39,125 nt of DNA from Erysipelotrichaceae bacterium (GTDB lineage Bacteria; Bacillota_I; Bacilli_A; Erysipelotrichales; Erysipelotrichaceae), in assembly GCA_017539105.1 (NCBI GenBank), contig JAFYHQ010000045.1:118320-157444 (forward strand). The letters run 5' to 3'. Shown here piece after piece: positions 1 to 8,054 of the stretch; the stretch's first letter is position 1; every line of letters starts with the position of its first letter. The notes beneath the pieces were generated by a model, which saw nothing but the letters and a program-made list of their open reading frames with translations, did not search any database and was not told the DNA's origin. A program made the position numbers and the translations under genes.

Positions 1-833
1 ACATCAACCGCGCTCTGGCAGGAAATATCCTGCACAACACGGAATATACCGTAGATGTCCATGAACCCGAAGTGATGCTGTATGTGACAGTGGATCAGGA
101 CTGCATCTACATTTCCGATGAGAAAGTGAGAGGGATCGGCGGCTATCCGACAGGCATCAATGGAAAAGCGTTGCTGATGATGTCGGGAGGCATCGATTCT
201 CCGGTCGCAGGATACATGACGATGAAGCGGGGCCTGAAGATCGAATGCATCCACTTCGCATCCGAGCCATATACTTCAAAACAGGCAAAAGAAAAAGTGC
301 TGACGCTTGCAAGAAAGCTTTCCGTCTATCAGGAAGAAGTCATCGTACATATGATCCCGTTTACGCAGCTGCAATTAGCCATATACAAACATGTGGATGA
401 ACCGTACTGTGTCACGATCATGCGAAGAATGATGTACCGGATCGCCGATGCGATCGCCAAGGAGAGGAATATCATGGTCATCACCAATGGCGAATCGATC
501 GGACAGGTCGCTTCCCAGACTCCGGAATCGATCAGCGTCATCGCCAAAGTCTGCGACACCCTGATCCTTCGCCCGCTATGCATGCAGGACAAGCTGGAAA
601 TCATCGCGATCGCCAAGAAGATCGATACCTATGAGACCAGCATCCTTCCTTTTGAAGACTGCTGCACGATCTTCGATCCGAAGAATCCGGTCACCAGACC
701 GAAAGAGAACAAATGTCTCTACTATGAATCGCTGTTCGATTATCAGGAACTGGTCGATCAGTGCATCAGAGACAAGGAAATAGTCAGAGTATCTTATAAA
801 GACGGAGGCAATATCGATGAATCGTTATTCTGA
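1..833 (+). CDS. thiI: tRNA 4-thiouridine synthetase ThiI, 5'-truncated by the window edge
   Basis: ThiI uses ATP to adenylate U8 of tRNA and transfers persulfide sulfur from a cysteine desulfurase; it can also serve thiazole synthesis. The frame is open from base 3, so the gene enters from outside the window. The first residues (INRALAGNILHN and onward to VMLYVTVDQD) look like the end of the THUMP domain. The PP-loop ATP-binding motif SGGIDSPVAGY follows, encoded near base 185, and then the conserved stretch TNGESIGQVASQTPES. The protein stops shortly after the AANH core and has no C-terminal rhodanese domain, as in the short Firmicute forms. The last 17 bases overlap the aminopeptidase gene, so the two are probably co-transcribed. 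A cysteine desulfurase gene would be expected upstream but lies outside the window. Confidence 0.95.
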   Translation, partial: INRALAGNILHNTEYTVDVHEPEVMLYVTVDQDCIYISDEKVRGIGGYPTGINGKALLMMSGGIDSPVAGYMTMKRGLKIECIHFASEPYTSKQAKEKVLTLARKLSVYQEEVIVHMIPFTQLQLAIYKHVDEPYCVTIMRRMMYRIADAIAKERNIMVITNGESIGQVASQTPESISVIAKVCDTLILRPLCMQDKLEIIAIAKKIDTYETSILPFEDCCTIFDPKNPVTRPKENKCLYYESLFDYQELVDQCIRDKEIVRVSYKDGGNIDESLF

Positions 834-2058
834 GAGAAGAGAAAGACTGTTGGAGTATCTGCCGGATGACAGTGTCGTTCTTTTGTTTTCCGGGAAAGCG
901 CCATTCCGTTCCGCGGATGAAACATATGATTTCTACGTGGATCGCAATTTCTATTATCTGACGGGACTGGATGCGGAAGATATGGTCCTGATGCTGAGCA
1001 AGATCAACGGGACAAACAGCGAGCGGATCTTTATTCTTCCTTATGATGAAACGATGGCGAAATGGGTCGGAGGAAGATTGCTGCCTGAGAAAGTGAAAGA
1101 TATTTCCATGATCCAAGGCATATCCGACCGGGATGATCTTGATGTGACGGTCGCTTCCTTGCTGAACCGTTACCGTTTAAAAGGGGATCTGTCCTTCTAT
1201 TTCGATTTCTGGCACTACGATCCGGATCAGGCAGATACGCAGGCCCAGAAATATGCGAAGAATATGCAGGAACAGTATCCATATCTGATTATGGAAGATA
1301 TCTATCCTGTACTGACGAAAATGCGTCTGGTAAAGGATGAATATGAGATCTCTTGCATCCGCAAGGCGATCCGTACGACCAATCTGGGAATACGTCAGAT
1401 GATGAAAGTATCCAAGCCGGGTGTCAATGAAATGGTGATGGAAGGGATCTTTGAATTCGTGCTGAAGCAGGCTTCCTGCAAGGATCTGGCATTCAATACG
1501 ATCGCAGCCGGCGGTCAGAGGGCCACGATACTGCACTATGCGGACAATGACCAGGTCATGCAGGATGAAGAACTGTTCCTGTGCGATCTGGGAGCCACTT
1601 ATGACCATTACTGTGCGGATATTTCCAGGACCTTCCCGGTCAACGGACGTTTCAAAGAACGTCAGAAAGAGCTCTATCAGATCGTGCTGAACGCAAACAA
1701 GATGGTCGCTAAAAAAGCCGCTCCCGGCATGAGCCTGAAAGACCTGAACAAGATCGTGACCGATTACTATGAAGAAGAACTGCCGAAGCACGGCCTGAAC
1801 AAAGGCGTTTCCGAATACTATTACCATTCCGTTTCCCATCATCTGGGTCTTGATACCCATGATGTGGATGGCGGACCGGGAGCGCTGCTGGAAGCAGGGA
1901 ATGTCATTACCGATGAGCCCGGTCTCTATGTCGCCGACGAAGGCATCGGGATAAGGATCGAGGATGATCTTCTGATCACGGAGAATGGCGCGGTCGTATT
2001 ATCGGAAGAAATCATGAAAGATATCGAAGATATCGAGCAGTATATGAGAGGACAGTAA
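817..2058 (+). CDS. pepP: Xaa-Pro aminopeptidase (M24B, aminopeptidase P)
   Basis: This cytoplasmic metallopeptidase releases an N-terminal residue from peptides with proline at position two. At 413 aa it has the family's usual two-domain length: an N-terminal AMP_N domain (about 1-130) and a C-terminal pita-bread catalytic domain (about 170-410). All five dinuclear-metal ligands are visible: Asp257 (in CDLGATYDHY), Asp268 (in ADISRTF), a His at 341/342 (SHHLGLDTHDV), Glu367 (TDEPGLY) and Glu382 (RIEDD). Their spacing closely matches E. coli PepP. The start at 817 is supported by a GGAGG sequence about 10 nt upstream, inside the end of thiI. The gene overlaps thiI by 17 nt, implying coupled translation. 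The functional link between tRNA thiolation and proline-peptide turnover is unclear and probably only positional. Confidence 0.95.
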   Translation: MNRYSERRERLLEYLPDDSVVLLFSGKAPFRSADETYDFYVDRNFYYLTGLDAEDMVLMLSKINGTNSERIFILPYDETMAKWVGGRLLPEKVKDISMIQGISDRDDLDVTVASLLNRYRLKGDLSFYFDFWHYDPDQADTQAQKYAKNMQEQYPYLIMEDIYPVLTKMRLVKDEYEISCIRKAIRTTNLGIRQMMKVSKPGVNEMVMEGIFEFVLKQASCKDLAFNTIAAGGQRATILHYADNDQVMQDEELFLCDLGATYDHYCADISRTFPVNGRFKERQKELYQIVLNANKMVAKKAAPGMSLKDLNKIVTDYYEEELPKHGLNKGVSEYYYHSVSHHLGLDTHDVDGGPGALLEAGNVITDEPGLYVADEGIGIRIEDDLLITENGAVVLSEEIMKDIEDIEQYMRGQ

Positions 2059-2084
2059 ATGTCCTTTTCTTATGAAAAAAACAG

Positions 2085-2114
2085 TTCAAAAATGTAAACG
2101 TTTACAGGTATAAT
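2085..2114 (+). promoter_or_regulatory. Sigma-A promoter with internal cre operator
   Basis: A -35 TTCAAA (2085-2090) and a -10 TATAAT (2109-2114) are 18 nt apart. Between them lies the perfect 14-bp palindrome TGTAAACGTTTACA (2093-2106), which fits the CcpA catabolite-responsive-element consensus. A cre in the spacer is the standard arrangement for glucose repression, so the GH1/PTS unit downstream is probably repressed when a preferred sugar is present. A LacI-family local regulator could bind a similar palindrome; none is encoded nearby. Confidence 0.85.
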
Positions 2115-2135
2115 AACAGTATAAAGGAGACTCCT

Positions 2136-3662
2136 ATGAAACATAATCACAACCCTGTTTTTCCTGACGGCTTTCTCTGGGGTGCCTCGTCTGCCGCGTG
2201 GCAGGTCGAGGGTGCAACATTGGAAGATGGAAGGAGTCAGTCGATCATCGATCTGAATACGCAGACAAAGAAACCGTTTGCGGATAATTCGATCGCATCC
2301 GATCACTATCATCACTACAAAGAAGATGTAGCTCTGATGAAAGAGTGCGGATTCACCAGTTATCGTTTCGGTATTTCCTGGTCGAGGGTCATTCCTGATG
2401 CGGATCGCAAGGTCAATCCGAAGGGCATCGAGTTCTACAACAATCTGATCAACGAACTCAAGGCTGCCGGAATCGAACCGATCGTCACGATCTATCACTA
2501 TGACATGCCTTGCTGGGTCGATGAGAAATACGGTGGCTGGCATAACCGGGATATCATCGATGAATTCGATTACTACTGCAGAGTGCTGTTCGAGAACTTC
2601 GGCGACCGCGTCAAATACTGGCTATCCATCAATGAACAGAACATGCAGATCGTCTACGGCAAATGGCTGGGTGTCGCCAAGGGCCTGACCGATGAGGAAT
2701 GGGAAGTCAAGAAGTGGCAGATCAACCACATCATGAACCTCTGCCATGCCAAAGCGGTCATCGCCTGCCATGAGATGGTCGAAGGCGGCAAGATCGGTCC
2801 GGTGCCAGGATATGTTCCAATCTATCCGAAATCATGCAAACCGGAAGATCAGATTGCGGCAATGAATGCCGAAGAACTGACCGAAAAGATCTGGAACGAT
2901 ACCTATGCTTACAGGAACTATTCCTCTTTCGTTCAGAACTACTGGAAAGAACGCAACATCGATCCGGATATCCGTCCGGGCGATATGGAGCTGATCGAGA
3001 AGGCAAAGATTGATTTCATCGCAGTCAACTGCTACCGTTCCGATGTCGGCATGTGGCCGGATCCTTCGTTCGTACAGGAGATCGGCCTGAACAAGTATGG
3101 CCGCAAAGGCGAGTTCATCTACACCAACTGGCCGGGCGAATATGCATTGGATCGTAACCCTTATGTCGAAACGACAGACTGGGACTGGCACATCGATGGC
3201 GTTTCCATGAGATATGCATTGCGATACATGTGGGATCATTATCATCTGCCTATGGTCATCACGGAAGCCGGCTTCGGTGCGCATGAAGATCTGGATGAAA
3301 ACGGAGAGATCCATGACCAGTACCGCATCGATTATCTGCGGGACTACATCTACAATGTCGGTCTGGCGATTGCCGATGGCGTCGAAGTATTCGGCTTCAA
3401 CCCATGGTCTTTTACCGATCTGCTGTCTACCGGAAACGGCATGGCGAAACGCTATGGCCTGGTCTTCGTCAACCGTACCGATGATGATCTGAGAGATCTC
3501 AAGAGATACAAGAAAGATTCGTTCTACTGGTATTCCAATCTGATCAAGTCCAACGGTCAGGAATGGGGCTATGACATGTCGGCTTGGCGTGATTTCACCA
3601 AGACCAGTGAACTGGCTTCGGATATCAAAGCAAAACTACAAGAAAAGAAAGATAATCAATAA
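2136..3662 (+). CDS. Glycoside hydrolase family 1, probable 6-phospho-beta-glycosidase
   Basis: A retaining TIM-barrel glycosidase of 508 aa that probably hydrolyses phosphorylated beta-glucosides delivered by the PTS permease encoded next. The GH1 N-terminal signature FPDGFLWGASSAAWQVEG is clear. The acid/base glutamate is Glu167 (INEQN) and the nucleophile is Glu377 (ITEAGFG). The C-terminal stretch STGNGMAKRYGLVFVN carries the Ser, Lys and Tyr used by 6-phospho-glycosidases to hold the 6-phosphate, which favours a phosphorylated substrate. A strong SD (AAAGGAG, 2123-2129) precedes the ATG. The catalytic motifs differ from the usual NEP and TENG (NEQ and TEAG here), as seen in some divergent GH1 branches. 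The exact sugar (cellobiose, gentiobiose, aryl glucoside) cannot be told from sequence. Confidence 0.88.
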   Translation: MKHNHNPVFPDGFLWGASSAAWQVEGATLEDGRSQSIIDLNTQTKKPFADNSIASDHYHHYKEDVALMKECGFTSYRFGISWSRVIPDADRKVNPKGIEFYNNLINELKAAGIEPIVTIYHYDMPCWVDEKYGGWHNRDIIDEFDYYCRVLFENFGDRVKYWLSINEQNMQIVYGKWLGVAKGLTDEEWEVKKWQINHIMNLCHAKAVIACHEMVEGGKIGPVPGYVPIYPKSCKPEDQIAAMNAEELTEKIWNDTYAYRNYSSFVQNYWKERNIDPDIRPGDMELIEKAKIDFIAVNCYRSDVGMWPDPSFVQEIGLNKYGRKGEFIYTNWPGEYALDRNPYVETTDWDWHIDGVSMRYALRYMWDHYHLPMVITEAGFGAHEDLDENGEIHDQYRIDYLRDYIYNVGLAIADGVEVFGFNPWSFTDLLSTGNGMAKRYGLVFVNRTDDDLRDLKRYKKDSFYWYSNLIKSNGQEWGYDMSAWRDFTKTSELASDIKAKLQEKKDNQ

Positions 3663-3679
3663 GCAAAGGGGGTAAACTA

Positions 3680-5059
3680 ATGGCTAAAAAAGATTATAAG
3701 AAACTTTCTGATGATATTATTGCCGCCTGCGGTGGTGTCGGTAATATCCTGTCGACTTCTCATTGCATGACGCGTCTGAGAATGAACCTGAAAGATGCTT
3801 CCGTACTGAATGTGGAAGAAGCGAAAAAGATTCCTGGCGTCATCAATATCGTGACACAGAATGGCGAGCAGCAGTTCGTTATCGGACAGGATGTCGCTTC
3901 TCTGTATGAAGAAGTGATCAAGAACGATATCAAGGCTGCAGGTTCGGTCGATGATGCGGAAGCATTGAAAGCAGACTCGCAGACCAAGGGCAATGTCCTT
4001 GAGGGTATCCTGTCTTATGTCGGCGGCACGTTCTCGCCGATCATCCCGGTATTTATCGCCGGTGGTCTTACGGGTGCGGTCATCTCCTTGCTGCAGACAT
4101 TCGCAGGACTGGATTCTTCCAGCGGAACCGTCTTCGTACTTTCCGCGATCCAGCAGGCAATGCTGTACTTCTTACCGGTCTATGTCGGTTTCTCCAGCGC
4201 TACAAGATTAAAATCAAATCCGTATCTTGGCGCATTCCTGGGTGCCATTCTGCTTTATGTTACGGCAAACCGTCCTGAAGTACTGGACTTCCTGGGCATC
4301 AATGTCGCCAATATCGGCTACAACGGACAGATCTTCCCGGTCGTTCTGGGAACCTTGTTCATGTCTGTCGTTTATCGTTTCCTGCAGAAGACACTCCCTG
4401 TCGTATTGAGAACTGTCTTACTGCCTGTTCTGACGATGCTGATCGTCGTTCCGGTTACCTTGCTGGTTTTAGGTCCGATCGGCTACTGGGTAGGTACTGC
4501 TTTAGCGAATGCTGTTCTGGCAATCTATCGCGCATTCCCGGCTCTGGCTGTCGCGATCATCGGTGCAACTACCGTATGGCTGGTCTTCTTCGGTATGAAC
4601 AATGCGACTTATCCGGTTCTGTTCCTGTTGCTGGCTGAGCTCGGTTCTGACCCATTGATCTGTACCGGTATGGCTCCTGCCAACGTCGCAGTCGGCGGCG
4701 CCTGCCTGGCTTATGCTTTGCTGCAGAAAGACGCAGACAAGAAAGGCGTCGGTATCTCTTCCGGTATTACCGCATTATCTGGCATTACGGAACCTGGCGT
4801 CTATGGCGTTCTGTTCCCGAACCGTTATCCTCTGATCGGTGCGATGGTCGGCGGCGGTATCGGTGGCTTCCTGGCCGGTTTGTTTGGCCTGACGCAGTAT
4901 GTCATTGCCAACCCTGGCTTCATTTCCTTCGCAGCTTACTTCAATCCGGATGGAACCTGGGGTAACTTCTGGGGCATGATGGGTGTCATGGTTCTGGCTG
5001 TCATTATCGGTTTTGTCGTAACCTATCTCTTAGGCAAGAGAGCCGAAGCAAAGAAATAA
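3680..5059 (+). CDS. PTS EIIBC permease, glucose/beta-glucoside superfamily
   Basis: This membrane permease imports and phosphorylates a sugar. An N-terminal IIB domain (about 1-85) carries the phospho-accepting Cys29 in SHCMTRLRM. A IIC domain with about ten membrane segments follows (about 110-455), including the family signature GITEPGVYG near residue 372. It resembles beta-glucoside, sucrose or trehalose IIBC proteins. No IIA domain is fused and none of the right type is encoded here, so IIA-Glc must come from elsewhere; the mannose-family EIIA at 20024-20434 belongs to another PTS class. The start has a strong SD (AAAGGGGG, 3664-3671) and lies 17 nt after the GH1 gene, forming a two-gene cre-controlled operon ended by the hairpin at 5085. 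Confidence 0.92.
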   Translation: MAKKDYKKLSDDIIAACGGVGNILSTSHCMTRLRMNLKDASVLNVEEAKKIPGVINIVTQNGEQQFVIGQDVASLYEEVIKNDIKAAGSVDDAEALKADSQTKGNVLEGILSYVGGTFSPIIPVFIAGGLTGAVISLLQTFAGLDSSSGTVFVLSAIQQAMLYFLPVYVGFSSATRLKSNPYLGAFLGAILLYVTANRPEVLDFLGINVANIGYNGQIFPVVLGTLFMSVVYRFLQKTLPVVLRTVLLPVLTMLIVVPVTLLVLGPIGYWVGTALANAVLAIYRAFPALAVAIIGATTVWLVFFGMNNATYPVLFLLLAELGSDPLICTGMAPANVAVGGACLAYALLQKDADKKGVGISSGITALSGITEPGVYGVLFPNRYPLIGAMVGGGIGGFLAGLFGLTQYVIANPGFISFAAYFNPDGTWGNFWGMMGVMVLAVIIGFVVTYLLGKRAEAKK

Positions 5060-5084
5060 ACAAATCGACTGATTCAAACGAAAC

Positions 5085-5107
5085 AAGCGGCAGAAATGCC
5101 GCTTTTC
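5085..5107 (+). terminator. Intrinsic terminator of the beta-glucoside operon
   Basis: The stem AAGCGGCA / TGCCGCTT with GAAA loop is followed by a short T-tract (TTTC). It lies 25 nt after the PTS stop codon. Confidence 0.85.
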
Positions 5108-5119
5108 TAATAGGTTAAG

Positions 5120-5141
5120 AAAGGCATCATCGGATGCCTTT
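5120..5141. terminator. Bidirectional terminator between convergent genes
   Basis: A perfect 9-bp stem, AAAGGCATC / GATGCCTTT with a 4-nt loop, lies between the plus-strand PTS operon and the minus-strand GH2 gene. A/T-rich flanks on both sides allow use in both directions; on the minus strand it directly follows the GH2 stop. Confidence 0.75.
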
Positions 5142-5144
5142 GTT

Positions 5145-6758
5145 TCATTCACATTCTTTCTTATAGATTTCCTGAAGCTCTGTATTCAGTTCATGCAGGG
5201 TTTTTTTATTGACTTTGCATATCTTTCTGTCATAGGTATAGAGACCGTTGATTTCCGTTTCCACATCGCTGACCTGGGTATAGATGGCTCCCATCAATCC
5301 GTTTTTGATGGAAGGAATGTACATCTTCTCATGGAGTTCTCTGATCTTATCCATCAGTTCTTCTTCCGATGTCGCTGTGCCATAGCCCCAGGTGCTGCCT
5401 TTGATCTCTTCCATAGCCCGTTTGAAGCCTCCGCATTCCGACAGGAACAGCGCCTTGTCTTTTTCTTTTAGTACTTTATTGCGGAAATAGACATGATAGG
5501 AATCAAAGTCTGATTTATCGTCGAAGAACCATCCCGAAGTCGAATCGAAGAGACGGTCCGGATCCAGCGGTTTCAGGATCTCATAGCTTCCCGAAGCATC
5601 CTGCTGGCCCCAGCCTTCGTTGTAAATCGTATAGGCGATGATGGAAGGATGCGACTTGAGCTGCTGTATCGTGTCTTTGGCGTGCTGAATGAAGAAATCA
5701 TAGCGGTCCTGCTCAACGATTGGGCACTTGATCTTCTGCAGACCGATCGTGGAAATGACCGTATCCTTCAATGGCTTATAGGTTCCGGAATTGACCATGT
5801 CCTGTATCACCAGCATTCCATATTTATCGCAATAGTAATAGAATGCTTCCGGTTCCACTTTGATATGTTTTCTTAAGGTATTGAACCCCAGTTCCTTCAT
5901 ATTCAGGACGTCGGCTTCATATTCTTTAGGATCTTCCGGGGTGTAGATGCCCTTCTTGAAATAGCCCTGGTCCAGCAGGCCGTTGATGAAGACCGGTTCA
6001 TTGTTCAGATAGAAACGGTAATGTCCGTTGGCCTTCTTCAGTTCCGTTTTTCTTAAAGCGAAGTAGGAAGAAATCGTATCATTCTTCGTGCTGATTTTCA
6101 GATCATAGAGATACGGATCATCGATGGACCAAAGATGCGGTTCAGGGACATTGATTTCGATATCGTGCTGATCGAAGGATTCTTTGTATCCTTTGAATTC
6201 AATCGTGAAACGGTCCGCTTTCGAATCGATATGCAGCTTCAAGGTATCCGCATCCGTCTTGATTTCCAAAGCGTCGATCCCGTCGTTCGGATAAGCTTCC
6301 AGCCAGACGGATTGCCAGATGCCTGAAACCTGGGTGTACCAGATACCGGAAGGTTCTTTTGCCTGCTTGCCGTAAGGATAGAGCGGATCCAGTTCGTCGA
6401 TGACTTTGACCTCAAGCCTGTTGTCTTCTTTCAGAGAATCTGTGACATTGATACTGAACGGAAGATATCCTCCTTCATGGTGGCAGAGATGCTTCTCATT
6501 CAAAAAGACATCGCAGATCTGATCGACCGCACCGAAATGCAGGAGAACCTTGTCTTCTTTTCCGTAGAAACCTTTCGGAATCCTGAATTCTTTTTCATAA
6601 TGGATTTCTTTCAGATCTCCATGATAGCCGGAAGCTTCCGACTCCGGAGGGAAAGGCACTTCGATCGGTTTTCCATTCAAAGTCCATGGACCATTCAATG
6701 ATAAGAAAGAGTCTCTTTGCAGCAAGGGACGGGGATAGTAATTGTCATACTTGTTCAT
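5145..6758 (-). CDS. Glycoside hydrolase family 2, beta-galactosidase/glucuronidase-like
   Basis: A 537-aa cytoplasmic GH2 enzyme without a signal peptide. It has an N-terminal jelly-roll sugar-binding domain (about 1-165, with LNGPW and SGIWQSVWLE), a short Ig-like domain (about 165-250) and a TIM barrel (about 255-530). Catalytic residues are the acid/base Glu381 (YNEGWGQ) and the nucleophile Glu441 (LSECGGF). The segment LGFNTLRKHIKVEP before the active site is typical of an uncharacterised GH2 branch rather than classical LacZ, so the substrate is not assigned. It lacks the C-terminal LacZ domains. There is no SD: TATAAT lies exactly 6 nt before the ATG on the minus strand, so the mRNA is probably leaderless. 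It is divergent from the nitrilase-like gene, with 55 bp between the two start codons. Confidence 0.9.
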   Translation of the reverse strand: MNKYDNYYPRPLLQRDSFLSLNGPWTLNGKPIEVPFPPESEASGYHGDLKEIHYEKEFRIPKGFYGKEDKVLLHFGAVDQICDVFLNEKHLCHHEGGYLPFSINVTDSLKEDNRLEVKVIDELDPLYPYGKQAKEPSGIWYTQVSGIWQSVWLEAYPNDGIDALEIKTDADTLKLHIDSKADRFTIEFKGYKESFDQHDIEINVPEPHLWSIDDPYLYDLKISTKNDTISSYFALRKTELKKANGHYRFYLNNEPVFINGLLDQGYFKKGIYTPEDPKEYEADVLNMKELGFNTLRKHIKVEPEAFYYYCDKYGMLVIQDMVNSGTYKPLKDTVISTIGLQKIKCPIVEQDRYDFFIQHAKDTIQQLKSHPSIIAYTIYNEGWGQQDASGSYEILKPLDPDRLFDSTSGWFFDDKSDFDSYHVYFRNKVLKEKDKALFLSECGGFKRAMEEIKGSTWGYGTATSEEELMDKIRELHEKMYIPSIKNGLMGAIYTQVSDVETEINGLYTYDRKICKVNKKTLHELNTELQEIYKKECE

Positions 6759-6764
6759 AGTTCT

Positions 6765-6807
6765 ATTATAAAATGAGTGCTCCGTTTATGATACTTTTTG
6801 ATAAACT
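6765..6807. promoter_or_regulatory. Divergent leaderless promoters for GH2 and nitrilase-like genes
   Basis: On the minus strand TATAAT (6765-6770) stands 6 nt from the GH2 start codon. On the plus strand an extended -10, TGATAAACT (6799-6807), stands 6 nt from the ATG at 6814. Neither gene has an SD. Transcription starting 6-7 nt after the -10 would begin at or next to the start codon. No good -35 is visible for either. Confidence 0.6.
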
Positions 6808-6813
6808 ATTGTT

Positions 6814-7566
6814 ATGAATATAGCACTGGTATCTTACGAATTTATCAACAATGATCTTTCTTTCAATATCAAGCAGATCGAAAAAGCCTTCCGGGCTGTT
6901 TCGGATAAGGCAGATCTTTTATGTTTCGGAGAAACCTTTCTGCAGGGTTTCGATTCCTTAAGCTGGAACTATGACCGCGACAAGAAGATCGCGCTGTCGC
7001 AGGATAACCGCATCATCCGGAATCTTTGCGCCTTGACGGTACAGTATGATACGGATCTTCTGTTCGGGTATCTGGAGCTGTTTGAGGATAAGATCTATTC
7101 CTCATGCATGCTGATTGAAAAGGGAGAGATCGTTCATAATTACCGCCGTATCACCAAAGGCTGGAAAGATACAGAACTCGCGGATGAGCATTACGCGGAA
7201 GGCACAGATACGGCGCCTTTTGCCTACCAGGGGAAAGAGCTGCAGATCGCATTGTGTGGAGACCTTTGGGATGAACCGAAACGTTTCAAGACCGAAGGGC
7301 TGCTGATCTGGCCGGTCTATGTGAATTTCTCAGAAGAAGAATGGCAGGACGAGATCAAAGAATATGCTTTACAGACAAAAGCAGTTGCGAAAAACACGGT
7401 CATGATCAATTCTCTCAGCAAGGATCCTGTTTCCGTTGGAGGAGCTTTCGTTTTCGAAGATGGGGAACCGGTGAATGAACCGATCTATGATGTCGAAAAC
7501 ATTCTGATCATCGGCTATAACGATCTTTCGGATTACAGGAACGAAGAAGAAACGATCATGGAATGA
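6814..7566 (+). CDS. Carbon-nitrogen hydrolase (nitrilase superfamily)
   Basis: A 250-aa amidase-type enzyme. The Glu-Lys-Cys triad of the superfamily is readable: Glu in CFGETFLQGF (about residue 40), Lys in RRITKGW (about 113) and Cys in IALCGDLWDE (about 147). The family cleaves C-N bonds in amides such as omega-amides, N-carbamoyl compounds or other small molecules; nothing in the sequence picks one. Length is slightly below the usual 260-300 aa. The gene has no SD and probably a leaderless mRNA. Its last codons form one arm of a terminator hairpin (7551-7571), so it is probably monocistronic. Divergent from the GH2 gene; no functional link is evident. Confidence 0.85.
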   Translation: MNIALVSYEFINNDLSFNIKQIEKAFRAVSDKADLLCFGETFLQGFDSLSWNYDRDKKIALSQDNRIIRNLCALTVQYDTDLLFGYLELFEDKIYSSCMLIEKGEIVHNYRRITKGWKDTELADEHYAEGTDTAPFAYQGKELQIALCGDLWDEPKRFKTEGLLIWPVYVNFSEEEWQDEIKEYALQTKAVAKNTVMINSLSKDPVSVGGAFVFEDGEPVNEPIYDVENILIIGYNDLSDYRNEEETIME

Positions 7567-7574
7567 TCGTTTTT
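7551..7574 (+). terminator. Intrinsic terminator overlapping the 3' end of the nitrilase-like gene
   Basis: The 9-bp perfect stem AACGATCAT / ATGATCGTT with a 3-nt loop is followed by T's (run of five at 7570-7574). The stop codon TGA (7564-7566) lies inside the 3' arm, so coding and termination are encoded by the same bases. Confidence 0.75.
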
Positions 7575-7592
7575 GCTGTTTAGGGTCATCTG

Positions 7593-8036
7593 ATGGAAAT
7601 ATATCTGATTCGGGAAGGCCATCCCTTATGGGATAAGACGATCGCTTATGCGCAGAACGTTTCCTGGAACGCAGGACCTTTTCTTGCGGAAAAGATGAAA
7701 AGAAACGACTTCCTGGAATGGGAACGTGTCGTTATCGCTGTGGAAGAAGACCGCATCATCGGATTTTGTACTTATACAGAGAAAGATGCATTGCCTGAGA
7801 GATACGATTTCATGCCCTTTATCGGATTTGTTTTCGTAGATGAAAACGATCGCGGGAACCGTGTATCCGAACGGATGATCGATCAGGCCATCCGTTATGC
7901 CAAAGAAATCGGTTTTTCAACGGTATATCTGACAAGTGATGAACATGGTCTCTATGAAAAATACGGTTTCAAGAAGATCGGCGATTACGATACGATCCAT
8001 GGAACAGAAGAACAATTGTTTCAAAGAAACATTTAG
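7593..8036 (+). CDS. GNAT family N-acetyltransferase
   Basis: A 147-aa single-domain protein with the GNAT fold. After the beta-strand segment FMPFIGFVFVDE comes the acetyl-CoA pyrophosphate-binding stretch (NDRGNRVSERMIDQAI, a degenerate Q/R-x-x-G-x-G/A motif), and later EHGLYEKYGFKKIGDYD, the usual C-terminal GNAT signature. The acceptor is unknown. The start has only a weak SD (AGGG about 10 nt upstream). It lies between a terminator and the next promoter, so it may be transcribed alone from a weak promoter I could not identify. Confidence 0.82.
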   Translation: MEIYLIREGHPLWDKTIAYAQNVSWNAGPFLAEKMKRNDFLEWERVVIAVEEDRIIGFCTYTEKDALPERYDFMPFIGFVFVDENDRGNRVSERMIDQAIRYAKEIGFSTVYLTSDEHGLYEKYGFKKIGDYDTIHGTEEQLFQRNI

Positions 8037-8048
8037 ATAATCTATAAT
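8020..8048 (+). promoter_or_regulatory. Sigma-A promoter placing the start of transcription at the ATG of the methyltransferase-like gene
   Basis: TTCAAA (8020-8025), a 17-nt spacer, then TATAAT (8043-8048), followed after exactly 6 nt by ATG at 8055. It overlaps the end of the GNAT gene. No SD is present, so the transcript is probably leaderless. Confidence 0.7.
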
Positions 8049-8054
8049 TGAAGT

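Noticed and set aside
1177-1860. 227-aa minus-strand frame within the aminopeptidase gene
   Set aside because: Antisense shadow of a well-conserved pepP; no SD and no recognisable domain.
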